64,000 bases of DNA from Taenia hydatigena (GCA_036345935.2 JADWOT020000009.1:10569899-10633898), one strand, 5' to 3'. Positions 13,346 to 27,108 are shown, counted from the stretch's first letter. Numbers and translations: made by a program. The notes: generated by a model not told the origin, from the sequence alone.

Positions 13346-14309
13346 CGTACGCAACGAGAAGAGGCCACCAACGCTACAGTGAAGGGCGAAATTCGAGGAG
13401 GTTTAACAATCAAGAATAGGCCATTATGGTGAACTTCCAAAAGTGGGGGAAAGGGAAAATAGAGTAAACACAAGAAAGTTAACTGAATAAATAAGCGATT
13501 TGCCATTTAAAGAGGATGCCTTCACAATTTTATGTTGGAAGTTAAGCAGCTTGCGAAGAATGAAAACAAGCACAAAATTCTTATCGTAGTTGAAATATAA
13601 AATGTCATTTTTTTCTTTTCAAATCAAGATAAAATATCGATTATAAAACTTCCACCCCAGCTTATTTTGAGGCATGAATCAAAATTCAGTGTCAATAATT
13701 CACAAACATTAGTAACTAAATTGATTACGAAAAAAAAGTAAACTAGGCTACGAAATAAATAGCGTCATTTAAGTCTCACTATCGGTTAAAATAAACTAAT
13801 GGGATTAAATTAAAAAAATGACAACAAACTAAGTATACTAAGCACCATAGGTTATTAAAGCAAGTAGCAAATTCCACCGTGGAAGCTATTTTAGTTGCCG
13901 ATGCGACAAGAATAATGTAAGAAAAATGTGGCTGAAAAACGTATCAGTGGACAACAGAGGTAATGATGTTCAAGAACAAAGTCAAATATGAATAAATAAT
14001 CCCGAGAAAATGCGTATAAAGAAATTGTAGGCACTAAAGTAGGGGACCTACTGTAACGCAAACCAATATTTCCAAAGAGAGGAACCACACCACACAAAAA
14101 TAAGCGAGAAAGAACGCCATCATTCCCCACCAAACAAAAAATTCAGCTTATACTAGGCTGTTGGCATGGGACTTTAATGCAACAGCTTATTAATTCCATA
14201 ACAGCATACATCCCAAACGAGAAATGACGTAACCACGAGGGCAAGCGTGCGGGAGCACCTTGTGCAACATAGACATTTGGATGAAAGACCAACAACACGT
14301 TTCGCATAC

Positions 14310-14365
14310 CAGAAGAAAATCCGATCCCAAAGACTCTTCTCCACTGGCCGATTGCATCTGGCAAT
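14310..14365 (-). other. Candidate 5' coding exon of the BEN gene
   Basis: A 56-base - strand segment has an acceptor (TTTTTGCAG) and a donor (GTATGC). One frame reads CQMQSASGEESLGSDFLL, which looks coding. Its link to the BEN gene exon at 12095 was not established by phase. Confidence 0.22.
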
Positions 14366-15559
14366 CTGCAAAAACAGTAACGCGAAAAAGCAACAGGCAA
14401 AGATACAATTAAATTCACCTCCCAGTAAAACCTTGACGATTCAAGGTGAACTAAACAACATATGTCGTGAAATATTTTTTGCTTGTAAATGCCAACTTTT
14501 ATGGCATCTAAAACGAGCACCTTCTAGATTGTTCATAGCGCACAGCTCAAAGGTGACATTGGCAATTTTAGCTGCCATATGCTATTAGAAAGTGATATGT
14601 ATTGATGGTTGGTAACCGCATCATATTTTGCACACCATAAAATCGTAAGTTAAGTACTGGAGTACATGGCCGGTCAATTATTATTGTGCAGGATACTAGT
14701 TTAGGTTCATGCGACGCCGCGGTTTTTTAAACATGTATAAGTGATGTTAACAGTGCACATGCACTTTGGACTTAGAAATCACGTGGAATTTTAATATTTT
14801 AATATTGAATAAAGCGTTTGCCTTAGTGTTGGTAGTCTCAGCATCCCTTAGTAATTGACACAAGTGCGTAGGTTATCTACACCATTTTAACTGGCCAAAT
14901 GCTCTACAGATCAGTAGTGTAGCAAAGCATTTTTTCACTATTTCTGGAGAACTGTACCTTTCATTTGCCATCTGGAACAATCAGTGGCAGCTTTTTTTAA
15001 CGCTGGTATAAGTAAATTTTATTTTATCGTGATCCGAAAAGCCCCTGACTTGGTCTTAGCGCTTTACCTTGTTCCTTAGTTTTTTTGCCATACGCTTGTA
15101 GAACTTTATGCACCGGCGAAGCAAAAACCATTTTTCAAGCACTATCGTTCCTCAAAAAGGGGAAGCAGGTTTTGAAAACGAATTGAATGTTGGTTTCATT
15201 GTATGTTAATGGAGAATTAAGGCTTACTTGGAATCGCTTTCAAGTGTCAAGCCAAAAAAGGCAAAAGACAGCATCAAAACAGCTGAAACATGTGGACCTG
15301 TTATTTCTGTTGGCGCCTTATTCCTCAAAAAGAACACTCGTACACCATGTTCCAAGTGAGTTCAACATCGAAAAGGATCTGTTTCGTTAATAAATTCACC
15401 GGTTTTTATTGCGGTTTAGAGTCTTTCCTTCCTACTGCGGCCTTGTTTTTATATGAGTTTTTTTGTGATTAATATCGATGTGTATGAACCAAGAAAGTAT
15501 TTTACGATAATTTCACTACTACTTAAATCAGAATCCAAGTTTTCATGTTTCCACTGCAG

Positions 15560-18500
15560 AGATGCAAAGTCATCTAAACCCCCGAATTTAATTATTGGTA
15601 AGTTGTGCATTCGTATCAAAGTATTCTGAGTTTTGAATGCTTTTCACCTACACAATGGTACCTTATTTTCCGTCGAAATATGAACTTGCTTGCCAGTAGC
15701 AAGTGAATTTGTTTCTTTTAAGTTTGGCTAATGCCTTTCTACCCTTTGCTGGTTGTACGCACTAAATCCACATGCGTTTACTTGATGTAATACTTCAAGA
15801 GAATAATATAAATTGCAAAATTACGCTAATCAAAGAATTATGGCATCCACGTAGATCTGGAGGATGAATTATCTGAGATTGACACCTTGACAACAGAAAA
15901 GTCTCCCAACAAACAATCTGCTGAGCGAAGGTCCCCTTCAACCTACCGCCTTTCCTCAACTCCAAAGTCAGTAAGTGTTTCGTTTCCAATCTTAGTGGTC
16001 AAAAATTTTGTAGCCATCCATTTACCCTATTTTGTAAAAACTTTAGCGCCTGCCTTTTTAAAATAGCAAAAAGTACTTTTATAACCTTGAAATTTATGCA
16101 TCATTATGCAGTTTTGTGTTATTCGCACTACTGATGTTGAAAATTACTGTTAGCTTGGTGCAATCCGAAACGTCGTTTTCGATGAAGATCCAATCTATTC
16201 CGCGACAGGAGCGGAGCCCTTAGCCCTTCGACCCGTGCCACGCCGAAGAGTTGAAAAGGAGTCATCATCCTCCAAAAACTCAGCTTCAAAAGGCTAGTCT
16301 TCGCATAAAAACTGCTCTCACTTCACTCAGAAGTTATTCCACTACAGGTTTTGGATAATTTGCACTCGTCTCGTAGAGCTGTCTGCACTTCATTACTTAA
16401 CCACCGTTTTTTCATCTTAGATGGACATTCCAAAGCTCCAGCGGTGTATAACTTTGAAGAAATAATGTCCATTCAAGGGAACGGTTGGTACTACTTTTCA
16501 GCATATGGATATGAACTAATAGGTGGTGCTAGTATTAGCTGTCATTAGTGACATTATTTGTCTTTGACAATTGGCTGATGTATCATTCTCAATCACTGTG
16601 TAAAACTTGAGTGAGTGTCTTACCTTCTTTTCAGGTGATGGAGGTCAGACACCTAGGATATTTGCATTTATGCTTAACAACTTCAACTTTTCACCTTTCA
16701 AGAATCGGATCACTCGCGAAGTTCCTCTCCCTCACTGCCCTGTTCAAACAGCTCTTTGAAACATACTAAACACTTGCACGTACCCTTCATACGCGCAGAA
16801 GACAGCGAAACCGCCTCCTCGAGCAAAGAAGGGACTGCTGAAAGTGTGGGTGATTATTCCGATGACTTTGAGTCGTCAAGTGACGAAGAAGCGGATAGAG
16901 AGTTAATAAGATTGCCAAATGCTTCCGAAAGGAAGCATAATGCAGTGCGCAGAGGTGTTAGGTCGGGCGCATCTTCTAGCACTGTTGACACCTCCAGCCT
17001 CGGTAGGCTTTCAATATTTCGAAATTGCATCTTAATAGTTACTTGTGGATAAATACACAAATTGCTAGGTTGTAGTAATCAGATGTTTATGTGTGTGAAT
17101 TTGGAGCCCACGGAGCACCCTTTCAACTAGTGTAGTCATTCAGCAAGACTTCGATGCAGATGTGACCATTTGTCACTGAGCACGGGGTGGTTCCAGCCTC
17201 AGTTATCTATGGCATTTGATTAGCCTCGATCTTACGGAGAGTATTGGCGTGCTTAGAGTACATGTATAGCATCACTCCTGGAAAATTTGGAAGAGAAACG
17301 TTTCCTGGGGCTGCAGGCTTCGTACACCAAAATACAAGTCAATGGCACACCTGCATTGTACTACTTCCCATTACAGTGTGCTGGCCATCACATATGTCCA
17401 TCGCTAGTCGCAGAAACAACGGTTTAGAGGCAAAGTTAAATGATAAAAGGCAGCGTTTAAAATTGTCCCGTGGGATGGGGCTTTGCATCTGTCTATCCTT
17501 GCTTCTTTGCTCTTACTTCAGCACCACCCAGTCTTATATCCATCTGGGATCTATCCAGCTAGTAGAGGGGTAGGAGAGGTGTCTCGTGTTTGTTTTATTA
17601 ACATCATCATATGGAGACTACGTAGCGAACTTTTTAGGCGTCTAGTGGACATTTTCACTTCCTCTGTTAATAGCATTCCTGCAAAACATGAGGTCGGGCC
17701 TGGTACCAAAGGAAGATATCATTTTCACCCCTTCTCTTAGGGCTCTCCTGTCTGCGGCCCACGTCATTCTTCCTTCTCGTTAAAGCCTATCATTCAGGAA
17801 TGGAAATTAAGATATTTGTTCCTTAGCATAGGATCCGCTTTCTGTTGCCACCAATGTAGCTGCACGAGTCTTTCCTGAAGTCGACTGAAGGCATAACAGT
17901 AGGACGGGAAATGTATTACCGATGTACAGATGGGTCTGGGGCTACCAGCACGGCTTGGAGGCAATGCTGCAAAGCTTAATGCTCTCGTAGTGAAAATTAA
18001 GTGATTGAACAGACAATTCTGGCGTTGCGGTTAGTTTTTTGCGGGCTTAATCACTTCATAATCAATATGAAAGCTGCCCTTTAGAGTCAGTATAGGAGGT
18101 AAGACATAAAACGGGGTACTTTAAGACCCAAACATCTTTGTTAATTACTTGACATTCTCTACGAGTAGAAATTTTGTGAATTTACAGCTTATTCTCCCCC
18201 AACGTCTCAGTATAGCGGCTCTGATTCCATCAAAGATGTGAAGAAATTCAAAAAGCATGTGAAGACAATCAAGACCATCGACGAGTCAAAATTCAACACA
18301 TCGCAGTGAGTATCCGCCAGAGTTTATAGATAACTGGCCACCTAAGGCACATTTATTCGTTGATATGACAACTGGTCTAAGACGTTTGGGATAATTATTA
18401 ATCAATAAACCAGGAATTTTTAAAAACTTTTTATGCTCGCTCTACTCACAACTTTGCTAGTAGTAGACATCAACTTTATTTACCGTAAGCTCCTCATGGA

Positions 18501-20312
18501 GGGCGCGAGGCTTGGAAGCTGTGGCGTCAAGTGTCGTGGAAGATGTGGCAATGAAAATTTTAATCCAAATCAATGATAAAAGATGAGGAGTATTCTTGAA
18601 AGATGTAAAGCTTTCTCTGACTATTTGTCACGATTTAGATTTTGACAAGCTTCAGCGTCTGTATCCTGACTTGAGTAGACAAAGTAGGAATGATATTGGG
18701 CTAATTTGCCACACTTTTAGTCTCTAATGCCCCTAGCTTAGCCCTAAATTTGGGGTCGGTGGGCGGTATTTAACCATCAGTCACTCTCCCTAAGTGAGAA
18801 GATTATTATCAGCACCTAAGTCGATGGGAAAGGCATCTCACTCAGTAGTCATTTCGAGGAACTTTCGATCTGGTCACCCAGGAGCAAATCATGGAAGTCT
18901 TGAAGTAGGTCTGGAAGGCCAGCGCCTAGACGGCCTTTCATTGGGGCTCGTCATGCTTTATTCAACACTACCTTAACTTTGGTCATTATCCTGTGGTTCC
19001 ATACTTTAGGAAAACAGGGAGGAAGGAAGAAAGAAGAATTTCTCGTAATGTTGGTGTAATGACAGATGTTGAGCCTCGACAACCCCCTCCTCCTAACACA
19101 GACTACTACGACCAAAATGCATTCGCTGCTGCAGTTACCGCCGCTGTCGAGCACATAATTGCCAAGCGCTCTGGCCCCCGGCCCATTCTGCCCTATCCAC
19201 TTGGCACGAGAAGCGTCATTGGTGGTAAGTCTTGGGATCAGTTTTGGTACGTAGAGGAAATATCTCCTCATTGTTTCCATTAGGGTAGCCAACCTTAAAA
19301 AGCCACTATCCCCATTGACTTCCAAATTCAACTCCCTGAACCTCGTATCTCAATTCCATAATCAAATGGTAATGTTTTAGAGCGATTCATGAAGTCTAAA
19401 TTGTCTCTAAAACCCACTCAAAACGTCATTTTTGCATTTATTCTCAACTCTGTGGCTATCCATCTTCATCACACTTGAGTTCACGCACATTGAGTTCTCT
19501 GCCGATGTTGTGCCTGTCCTGTGTTTTAGCTCTAACCTCCCACAGTCCCTGTCTTGCGGCTCTGGACAACGCGTTGCGAGAACAGCTGCAAATCACGCAG
19601 ACCTTCCTCTCCACTCAGCGTGCTATGCATGACGCCTTGAAGGCGGCGTTGCACAAGTGTCTGGTGCCACCTTTGGAGCCAATTGATTTGCATTTGAATT
19701 ATGTGAGTTTTGGGGGCTTCAACGCCCGCCCCTAACTCAGTCTGAGAGTCCCATTTTTCTTCCCCATTGTATTTAATTCATAGGTGGGTAGCCTTCAGTA
19801 TGACAAATATTTGTGACAGAAAGTCATGGACAAATACTGTAAACGGGTTACAACATCTTAAGTCATTGCTTAAGTCAAAACATTATAAAAGGTTCGGATT
19901 CTTTACTCCCAAAACACCTGTAGGGTGGTGCTAGTCACCTGATTTTTGAGCTGACTCAAACCCGGTCCTTTTTGATGAACCACTTCAATGATGTTGGACA
20001 ACTCCACCCCTTTCTGATGCGTGTCGAGGCAAACTGTCACAAATTGATGAATAAGGTCAAAGCAACACATGTTGGCGTGTCGAGATGACTGCCAGCACTT
20101 TACTCCAGTAGATCTCCCTTCTAGTTGAGAGTCGTGATCCTTCAACACCACATTGTCTCAATAGAGTGTACTCACTCAATTTCATTTATAGTACTTCCAG
20201 TAGTCACCATTGCATAGTGCGTTCCCAACACTTTGTCGTCACTTGTGCTTTCCGACTATTTCATTATTGTGACTGTTGCTTGTAGACCCTTCGAACACGA
20301 AAGGAGCTATGA
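15560..20312 (+). CDS. C19orf44-like (DUF4614) protein, 5' end uncertain
   Basis: Exons on + join in phase at about 15560-15597, 15855-15970, 16154-16292, 16703-17002, 18188-18305, 19010-19224, 19530-19702 and 20286-20312. The N-terminal part is Ser-rich and acidic (DYSDDFESSSDEEAD). A middle exon is Lys-rich. The C-terminus reads ALREQLQITQTFLSTQRAMH and ends HLNYTLRTRKEL. That matches my memory of the conserved C-terminus of vertebrate C19orf44 (LRxQLxxTQxFIExxRxLH...HYHTLE), whose function is unknown. The join 16292 to 16703 needs a GC donor or an intervening exon; an open stretch at 16345-16548 could supply one. AATAAA lies 33 bases past the stop. The start codon was not found. The assignment rests on motif recall. 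Confidence 0.5.
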
Positions 20313-20344
20313 AGACCGCCCTGTGTATGGCCTGACAAGCTCTG

Positions 20345-20350
20345 AATAAA
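20345..20350 (+). terminator. Polyadenylation signal of the C19orf44-like gene
   Basis: AATAAA 33 bases downstream of the predicted TGA at 20310-20312. Confidence 0.55.
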
Positions 20351-20988
20351 TATCTGCACTAATGATTTCTTTAGTACTTTTGTTCATGCTTTTTCTTTGC
20401 AATTATGATCAAAGCAAATCACTTGGTATCGCAATACACAATAAACATTGTTCCCCTTCAAACCAAACAAGTAGTGTTTTAATTACCCCATTCGCGCAAT
20501 CTTTCTAGCAAATCACCTACACCGTGTAGGTGACACAACACTTCAAGCAACACCAAGTACTGGAGCATTGCATCAAGTAGAATCGGAACCGAAAAACCCC
20601 GCATCAAAGCCACTGCTCGTCAAGTACTGCAACAGGCTAACAGGACCTCTGACTTATGTTGTTTGGAAGTCCGATCTTTGCGCCGACAGCTGCTTCCTGG
20701 CTTTGAATCAGCATAAAACAATCAGTTCGCTCAAGTACCCTTAGGTTGCATCGAAGCCCTCATCAATCTCACGCATGCCAGAGATTGCCTTTATCACGAA
20801 AATGAACATTGCCTCCATTTTTCTGTCTCAAGAGGAAGTTGCAGTCTTTCAGAGTACGAGTGGGAAACGTAAAAATGAACAAGTATCCCTCAAAAAAAGG
20901 GGAAATCTTTATAGGTCGGGGTCGAATTTGTAGCATACAAAGAAGTAAATACAACACAAGCATGTGATGCAGTATCTTAAATACACAC
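20351..20988. other. Convergent intergenic region
   Basis: Between the 3' ends of the C19orf44-like gene (+) and WDR3 (-). No supported feature was seen. Confidence 0.5.
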
Positions 20989-23900
20989 TCAACCAGTGGG
21001 AACGGCCGCTCGTTTGGCTATTTTCTCCTCAATCTTCTTTATACGCTTTACTCGTTTTGAGGTAGCTTCTTCAAACAGAGAAATCTGGTTCTCCTCTTCA
21101 ATCTTCCGTTGCAAAAGATCTAGCGCCGCCAGATTCATCCCAAGCATCTTCTGCGAGGGAAGAAGCAACAAATTGAGCAGAGGTTCTTTAAGAACGCAAA
21201 CAGCATTAAAAGGATGGCTTACCTTGGTCTGCGACAGATGTGATCGTCTGGCGGCCACAGCAGCAGCAAGGGTCGAGGTCAGATTGGTATCGGCAGTCAC
21301 GAGAGCGGCATGGAGTGTGCAGAGATAGCGGAGGGCACGACCACACAGTTCAATGTCCCACCCGCGCTCCATCCAAGCGGCCAGACGGGGTAGAAGACGA
21401 GTCACATGGTCACTATGCATACAGCCCAGTGCGTGTTCCAGTCCGGGCATGCCACCGCTTGCAGGCAATCGAAGGGAGGAGAAGATGGTGAAAAGGAAGC
21501 GGTCGGGATCGTCAGGTACACCATAAGCCACCATCATTGGATGCGGTGGCTCTGATTCATTTCCACTCTGCGTCTGTCTGGTGTATATGTCTATTGCCTC
21601 CATCAATGAATCAGCCTATTCAGGAGAGAGACAGTTAATGAAGGTTCCAATGTAAATAAATGTTAGACTTACAGCATTACGAGTAGTGACAGTGGGACGG
21701 CCTAGAGGTCCAGTTTCGCCGGCCTCGGGAGCGATAGCTCCCGGCACTACGGCTTCAGAGCGGGCAAGCTCATGCTCATCCTCCGCTGCCTCACGAGCCA
21801 GCTCCGCCTCTTCTTCGAGCACTAGAAGCTCCTCAGACTCACACCATACACGACAGGAGAAGTCGCGACCGGTAGAGACCACTACACCACCGCAGATATC
21901 CGCTTCAAAGTCGTCCTCCTCGTCCTCGTCAGCATAGGCTCCGTTGTGAACATCAGAACGGCTACGCTTGCGAGGCGCACGAGAACGATTCTTCTGCATC
22001 AGTTTACCAAGGCCTGGGCGAGTCGCTAGGGTCGCGAGACCTGTGACACCGCCTTCATGGCTCTTCGGTAGAGAAAATAGGATAAAAATTTGCTTCTTAT
22101 GTCCACTATTACCTATGGTTGTGCTGAACAGCATGATTCTATTAGTTTCGAGTCGGAGGGGGATTTAATCATTTATTTAAAAAAAATGAATTAGCCGAAT
22201 TTACATTTGAGCTACAATTACCTTCAACACACAAACTTCCTGTAACTTTTTGACGTCCCACTCACGAATGATTCCACCAAGATCAGCGGAGAAGGCCAGA
22301 GTCGAGCCGTGCATGAACCGCACAGCCGTAATCCTGCAACCCACAACGAATAAACCGCATAAGATATTCTCTGGGAAGCTCCGAGATCCATCTTTTACAC
22401 TAAAATTAGGTACTTATAATCAATTTAACTCTAAACTAATCCAATATTAATTCACCTTGGGGACAATGTTTAAATTGCGGTTTGAACAATACACGACTGG
22501 TTCCACAAATAGTAAGAAATATTGCACCTCCACACGTCTCGATGGCCCGTGGCTAATACGTCGGTCTCGTAGATCTCAACCATCGCACGCAAAACCGTAG
22601 GAGAGTGCAATAAAAAGGGAACGAAAATACGCTGCTGTAGCACCAATTACGTACTTACGGATCGGCATGCTGAACGAATCGTCGCAAACAGTTGCCGAAC
22701 TGGAGCTCCCACAATCGAACCGTCTTGTCTCCGCTGCCGGTTAAGAGCAGACGGCTATCCTCCGACACGTCCATACAGCTCACGGGAGCAGACATGCCAT
22801 AGAGGCTGTGCACCCGCTAGAAGTGAAAGGGAAAAGTGGCTTATCCAAACCGCTGTTCAATGACTGGAAAGTTATTTACGAGCAAAAAGTTGTGAAAGGC
22901 TTCACCTTGAATGAGTCTGTGAAAAAGATGTCCACATGCAAATTGACCATCGCCACAGCGATGAGACGATTGTCTGGAGTTGCGGCCAAAGCAGTTACCT
23001 GATCGGCAACTGACTGTACCGGTCGATGCGACTTCAAGTAGAGACTCGGACCACTAAAAGAGTATATTTACCAATGTAGTAGGTGAAAGGGAGCTAATGA
23101 AATCGCATTCCTGAACCGAAAAAATTAATTTAAAGTTAAAGTAGACCGTACCTCCCCCATCAATGAAGATCTAATTTAAAAAATGCTCAGATATTTACTT
23201 ATTCGGACGAGTCAGAGCCCAAAACTATCTATTCCAGCCTTATTATGGTTCAGACACTACTTTAGAAGTTCTCAAAAAGATTGAGGGCGTGATAGTGAGA
23301 GGTAAGTGGTTCCGTAACTGAAAGTAAAAATGGTGAAAGAAAACACTGTTGAGACTATTGCGGTGTAAGCATACGAGGAAGTACCGCTTTATTATTACTT
23401 TATCCCCTGGCGGAGACCACTTGTCCAGAGGTAATAGCTTACCTTTTCGAATTCGCGTTTAAATCAAAATTCCAGAATCCCACCTTGGAGTCCGCACCAC
23501 CGGAAATTATGCCTTTCTAAGAGGAAGCAATTAGCCAAGGGAATTCAGTCTTACCCGATCACCCGTGAGAACGAGACTTCGGACGGCACTGGTGTGAGCG
23601 TTGTCTAGCGTCTGTGTACACTTCTTCATAATGAGGTCGAACAAACAGGTCAGACCCGACTAAATGGAGATTAATAATAAGAAGTGGGAAAAAGATATGA
23701 AAAGGACTACTAAATAGTTGATGTCGACAAACCTCAAAACCAATAGCGACATGTCGACTACCAGGAGCAAGTACAAAAGCGGTAGCTTTTAGAGGCTTCA
23801 AAGACACATTCCTGCTCTTCAACACATCATCTTCCGTCCCGCCTTCCATATTGGAAGTGTCCTTTCGGGAAGAGACTGTGCTTTTCAACTCCACAGAACT

Positions 23901-26678
23901 CCAATCTATCGTTGCAAGACAGGTTTGGTTCGACCTATTCGTGGGAAAAGCAAAATAGATGCACCTTGATTTCAAAAATTGAAACTTTAAACAAATAGAA
24001 AAGTGCAGCTATTCATGGCATTCCAGTAATGGGTAGTTCAAATAGGTAAAAAGCGATGAAAAGTCAGTCGTTGAAACTAATGTTCATCAAAAAGCATCAT
24101 TTTAGGTATCGATTACTTCAGATTACTCAAATGCGACAATTGCTCAAATCTAGACGGGGGCAATGCGTTTTATCCAGATCCTGTCGATAAATTCAGCATC
24201 GGCTGGGTACGACAAATGATATTTTGAACAAGCAAACATAGTGGAAGGAAATAGAAAACCAAAACAGGATATGATGAAGACAACTATAATCCCCCGGCAT
24301 TAAGAAGGGTTTTGAGGACCTATCAGATAAGCAAGGAATCCAGGTAAAAACACGCAAATGTCTGCATTCCATAGAATCTATGAAGAGAAACTCGCGAAAG
24401 CCCTATCAGACGACAAATTCTAGAGAAAACAAAACATAAAATCAATGGCTCAGTGAGGTCGGAGCGAAGGCAACAAAAAGCAGTACTGGTAGAAATGTCT
24501 AGAAAAGCAGCAAATGCCAATCCGCCAGTTTTGACTGAGTCATACCGGCACTAGCAGCACTAATCCGACTGAAAACTTGCTTCAAATCCAATTTGATTCG
24601 CAAACATTTCGACAAGCGTCTAGTGCATCTTTTGCATAGTGGTTCATCCACTTTGGCTGAAATCATTATACACCCTACATACCCCTTCTTCCGATGAATG
24701 CATTAACACTAGCCAGTTACGATTATTCCTCTGGAGTAAGCGAATAGAAAACCGTGACATAGTCGTTTAAAACAGGGGCTGGACACCTTAACAAGGAAAA
24801 AAGGCGTAACTTTACTAACCGATTCCACAGTTTACCCTCCCCATGAGCCAGCGTGAAAATGCCAAAGCCATCCTCGGTAATTTGACAGCCGAGGGGAAAA
24901 GCACGGTGGCCAAGATTTGAGATACGCCCGGCAAGACGCAACTCGCACCCAGCCGACTCCGTTACCACTGCCTTCCGTTCAGTCTTTGGATGTCGGCAGA
25001 CACAACCGGAGAGGAGGACGGGTCGAGTGGGCAATGTTACGGGAACCCTCAAGTTGTACTCCTCCACCAGGTTGTTACGATAGGAACAGAGAATCTGGCA
25101 GGGAGAAAGGATAAATAATACCAAATACTATCGAGCGTTTGAGGCGGCGACCCACTCCACTTACGTGTAAAATTGAAATACGAGGTCGATCCTCAGTTTC
25201 TCGGGCGGTGGGATTGAAATGGGATACACGGATGTCGCAAGAAGAGAGCTTTGTAGGCAGAGCGATTCGGAAAATGCAACGGAGCTCGTCTGCTGCCGTC
25301 AACTTTACCTCTGCTGGGTCCATTGATCCCGTCCTATGGGAAACGACAGCGTGATTTATTAATAAACGGTAAGGCATTCTATATCTACTTACAAGTTAGA
25401 TGCTAACAATAACATTTGAGCATACTTCCTGGCCTTCTTTTGTTTCCTTCGCAGACGGGACTGACGCTCAGCCCCACTAAGCAAAACGAAAATTTCTAGA
25501 ACCTTGTCCAGAGTCTAAAATCGAAACGATAATGTCTTAGTACAAGAAATTATTGCAAAAAGATAATGAAGAGTGTCTACTGACCTGACAGGCCAAAAAT
25601 CGACCGCTCGGATCAAAAGTCAATGAAAACACCCGCTTGACGGACTTTCGTGGAATCGTTCCACAGAATTCTATTTCCAGCAGCGAACTGTAGTCTGTGA
25701 GAGGAATTGATTGAGCAAGATTATCCTTGATCAACTGTTGTCCGTTTGAAATGTTCAGGAAGTCACTTTCACTCTTGCCACTGATTCTGTTCTAAAACAA
25801 TGTAGTTTTTAGCGAAATAATACTGCATAGTAAATTTATACGGTCAAACCGAGAATCCTACATTGTGCTTTATCTTCCATAGCCGCAAGTTGGTGTCAGA
25901 ACTCCCAGTTACCAAGACTTTGCAGTCAGCGGATAGAGCAACGTCCCAAACAGGTCCAGGATGGCCAGTGAGAGTAAGAAAACAGTGTTGTGTTTTCAGA
26001 CACCAAAATTTGATAAAAGTGTCGCGACCGCTAAAGAATTTGAAAAAAATGTACATTAGGGTCTGCAGATAATGAACAAACATGTGGCAGACAGTAAGCA
26101 ATAACGCACCCAGAAATCAGAATATCATTATTTGGTATGATCTTAACTGATGTGACGGCACCACGATGACCCTTTAAGCGATAGCCACCTCCTGAGATAA
26201 TGTCCAGAACATGTAATTCAGACTCCTAAAAATAATAGAATTTACGCTATCTTACTGAGGCACAAGCAACAGATGAGCCTGAGATGTCGAGTGATGCAAC
26301 TCGGTGAGAACCAGCCCGAAATGAAGCCTCCTCCTTCCCCGAGTGCAATGAGAACACTGTGACCCAGCCATCCATATATCCAACGCCAACAAGGGTATCC
26401 GTGGAGCCAGACTCATAATTGACAGCCAGTGTGCATACAGACCGAGTTTCTGAGTCTCTACAAAGCGATACAGACTACTCCATAAAAAACCCCACTTAAC
26501 GCACAGAGAGGGAAGTGTGGAGATTCCATAGGGAAATATTGGAACCGGCCCCAGTGACACACAACTTTCCAGCCTTTCCGTTCATATCTCTGACATATTT
26601 AATTGGAACAGAATCACTGGCAATGATTCCAAACGTCCCATCAGCTATGTATCGACGATAGGTATTGGTGACTGGCAT
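20989..26678 (-). CDS. WDR3: WDR3 / Utp12, small-subunit processome WD40 protein
   Basis: WDR3 (yeast Utp12/Dip2) is a nucleolar tandem beta-propeller protein of the UtpB subcomplex, needed for 18S rRNA processing. The start ATG at 26678 gives TNTYRRYIADGTFGIIASD, matching the conserved WDR3 N-terminus. About 17 exons follow, near 26505, 26457-26256, 26225-26110, 26030-25862, 25791-25585, 25514-25393, 25333-25165, 25094-24820, 23934-23733, 23659-23563, 23512-23443, 23053-22906, 22816-22669, 22333-22222, 22062-21673, 21615-21223 and 21150-20989. WD signatures include GRDTFIKFWCLKTQHCFLTL and LVTGSSDTNLRLW. The C-terminus has the Utp12 helical domain (AWMERGWDIELCGRALRYL) and the conserved MLGMNLAALDLLQRKIEEEN, ending in a Lys-rich tail. 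The gene looks complete. The last WD repeat carries a basic-acidic insertion. The 72-base last intron is in frame and stop-free, so its retention would not truncate the protein. Confidence 0.95.
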
Positions 26679-27108
26679 GCCTCGCAGCCCTCCTAAAGTG
26701 CCACGGGCAGAAGCAGATAATTGACATACTATTTAAAACTTCTTGGAAGTTTATTGGTTAAAGCTGAAATAGCCGCAATAAATTACGCCATGCATCGTCA
26801 AGAAAATCCGAACGTGGTGGGCAAAAATTAACTTCATGGTAGCAATTGAAATCGTAAAAAGGAAAGTCAGCGGCTATCATGATTCCCTAGCCTCATCTTC
26901 TTATTAGGTACTAATTACTACCATATTTTGTGCTATGTAAGTAAATTGACTGTAATAATTAAAGCAAGCTAATAAATCATCAAATTTTTTAACATGCAAT
27001 GGAAGTGTACTTTAACCTTGGGTATCGTTTGTCTTTGTGAGCAAACGTGTGTAACCGTAACGAAAAATACCGCTTAGAAGAAAGGAGTGCTGGCTCAATT
27101 AAATTAAA
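26679..27108. promoter_or_regulatory. Head-to-head intergenic region, likely shared promoter
   Basis: About 430 AT-rich bases separate the WDR3 start (-) from the first in-frame ATG of the coiled-coil gene (+). The divergent arrangement suggests a bidirectional promoter. No clear TATA or CCAAT element was identified. Confidence 0.35.

Larger units (their letters stand above)
12357..15559. other. Mostly non-coding; 5' flank or long introns of BEN gene and 5' flank of C19orf44-like gene
   Basis: About 3.2 kb, apart from the microsatellites and one candidate exon near 14.3 kb, with no supported coding sequence. It should hold the 5' ends of the two divergent neighbouring genes. No clear first exon or promoter element was recognised. 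Confidence 0.4.

Noticed and set aside
12104..13354. Open frames rich in Thr/His or Val/Cys
   Set aside because: They are translations of AC/GT microsatellites.
14143..14520. 125-codon - strand open frame
   Set aside because: Product looks random; only a 56-base segment with splice signals in another frame seemed worth noting.
15187..15390. 67-codon + strand open frame before the C19orf44-like gene
   Set aside because: No splice phase link to the gene and no coding-like composition; treated as chance.
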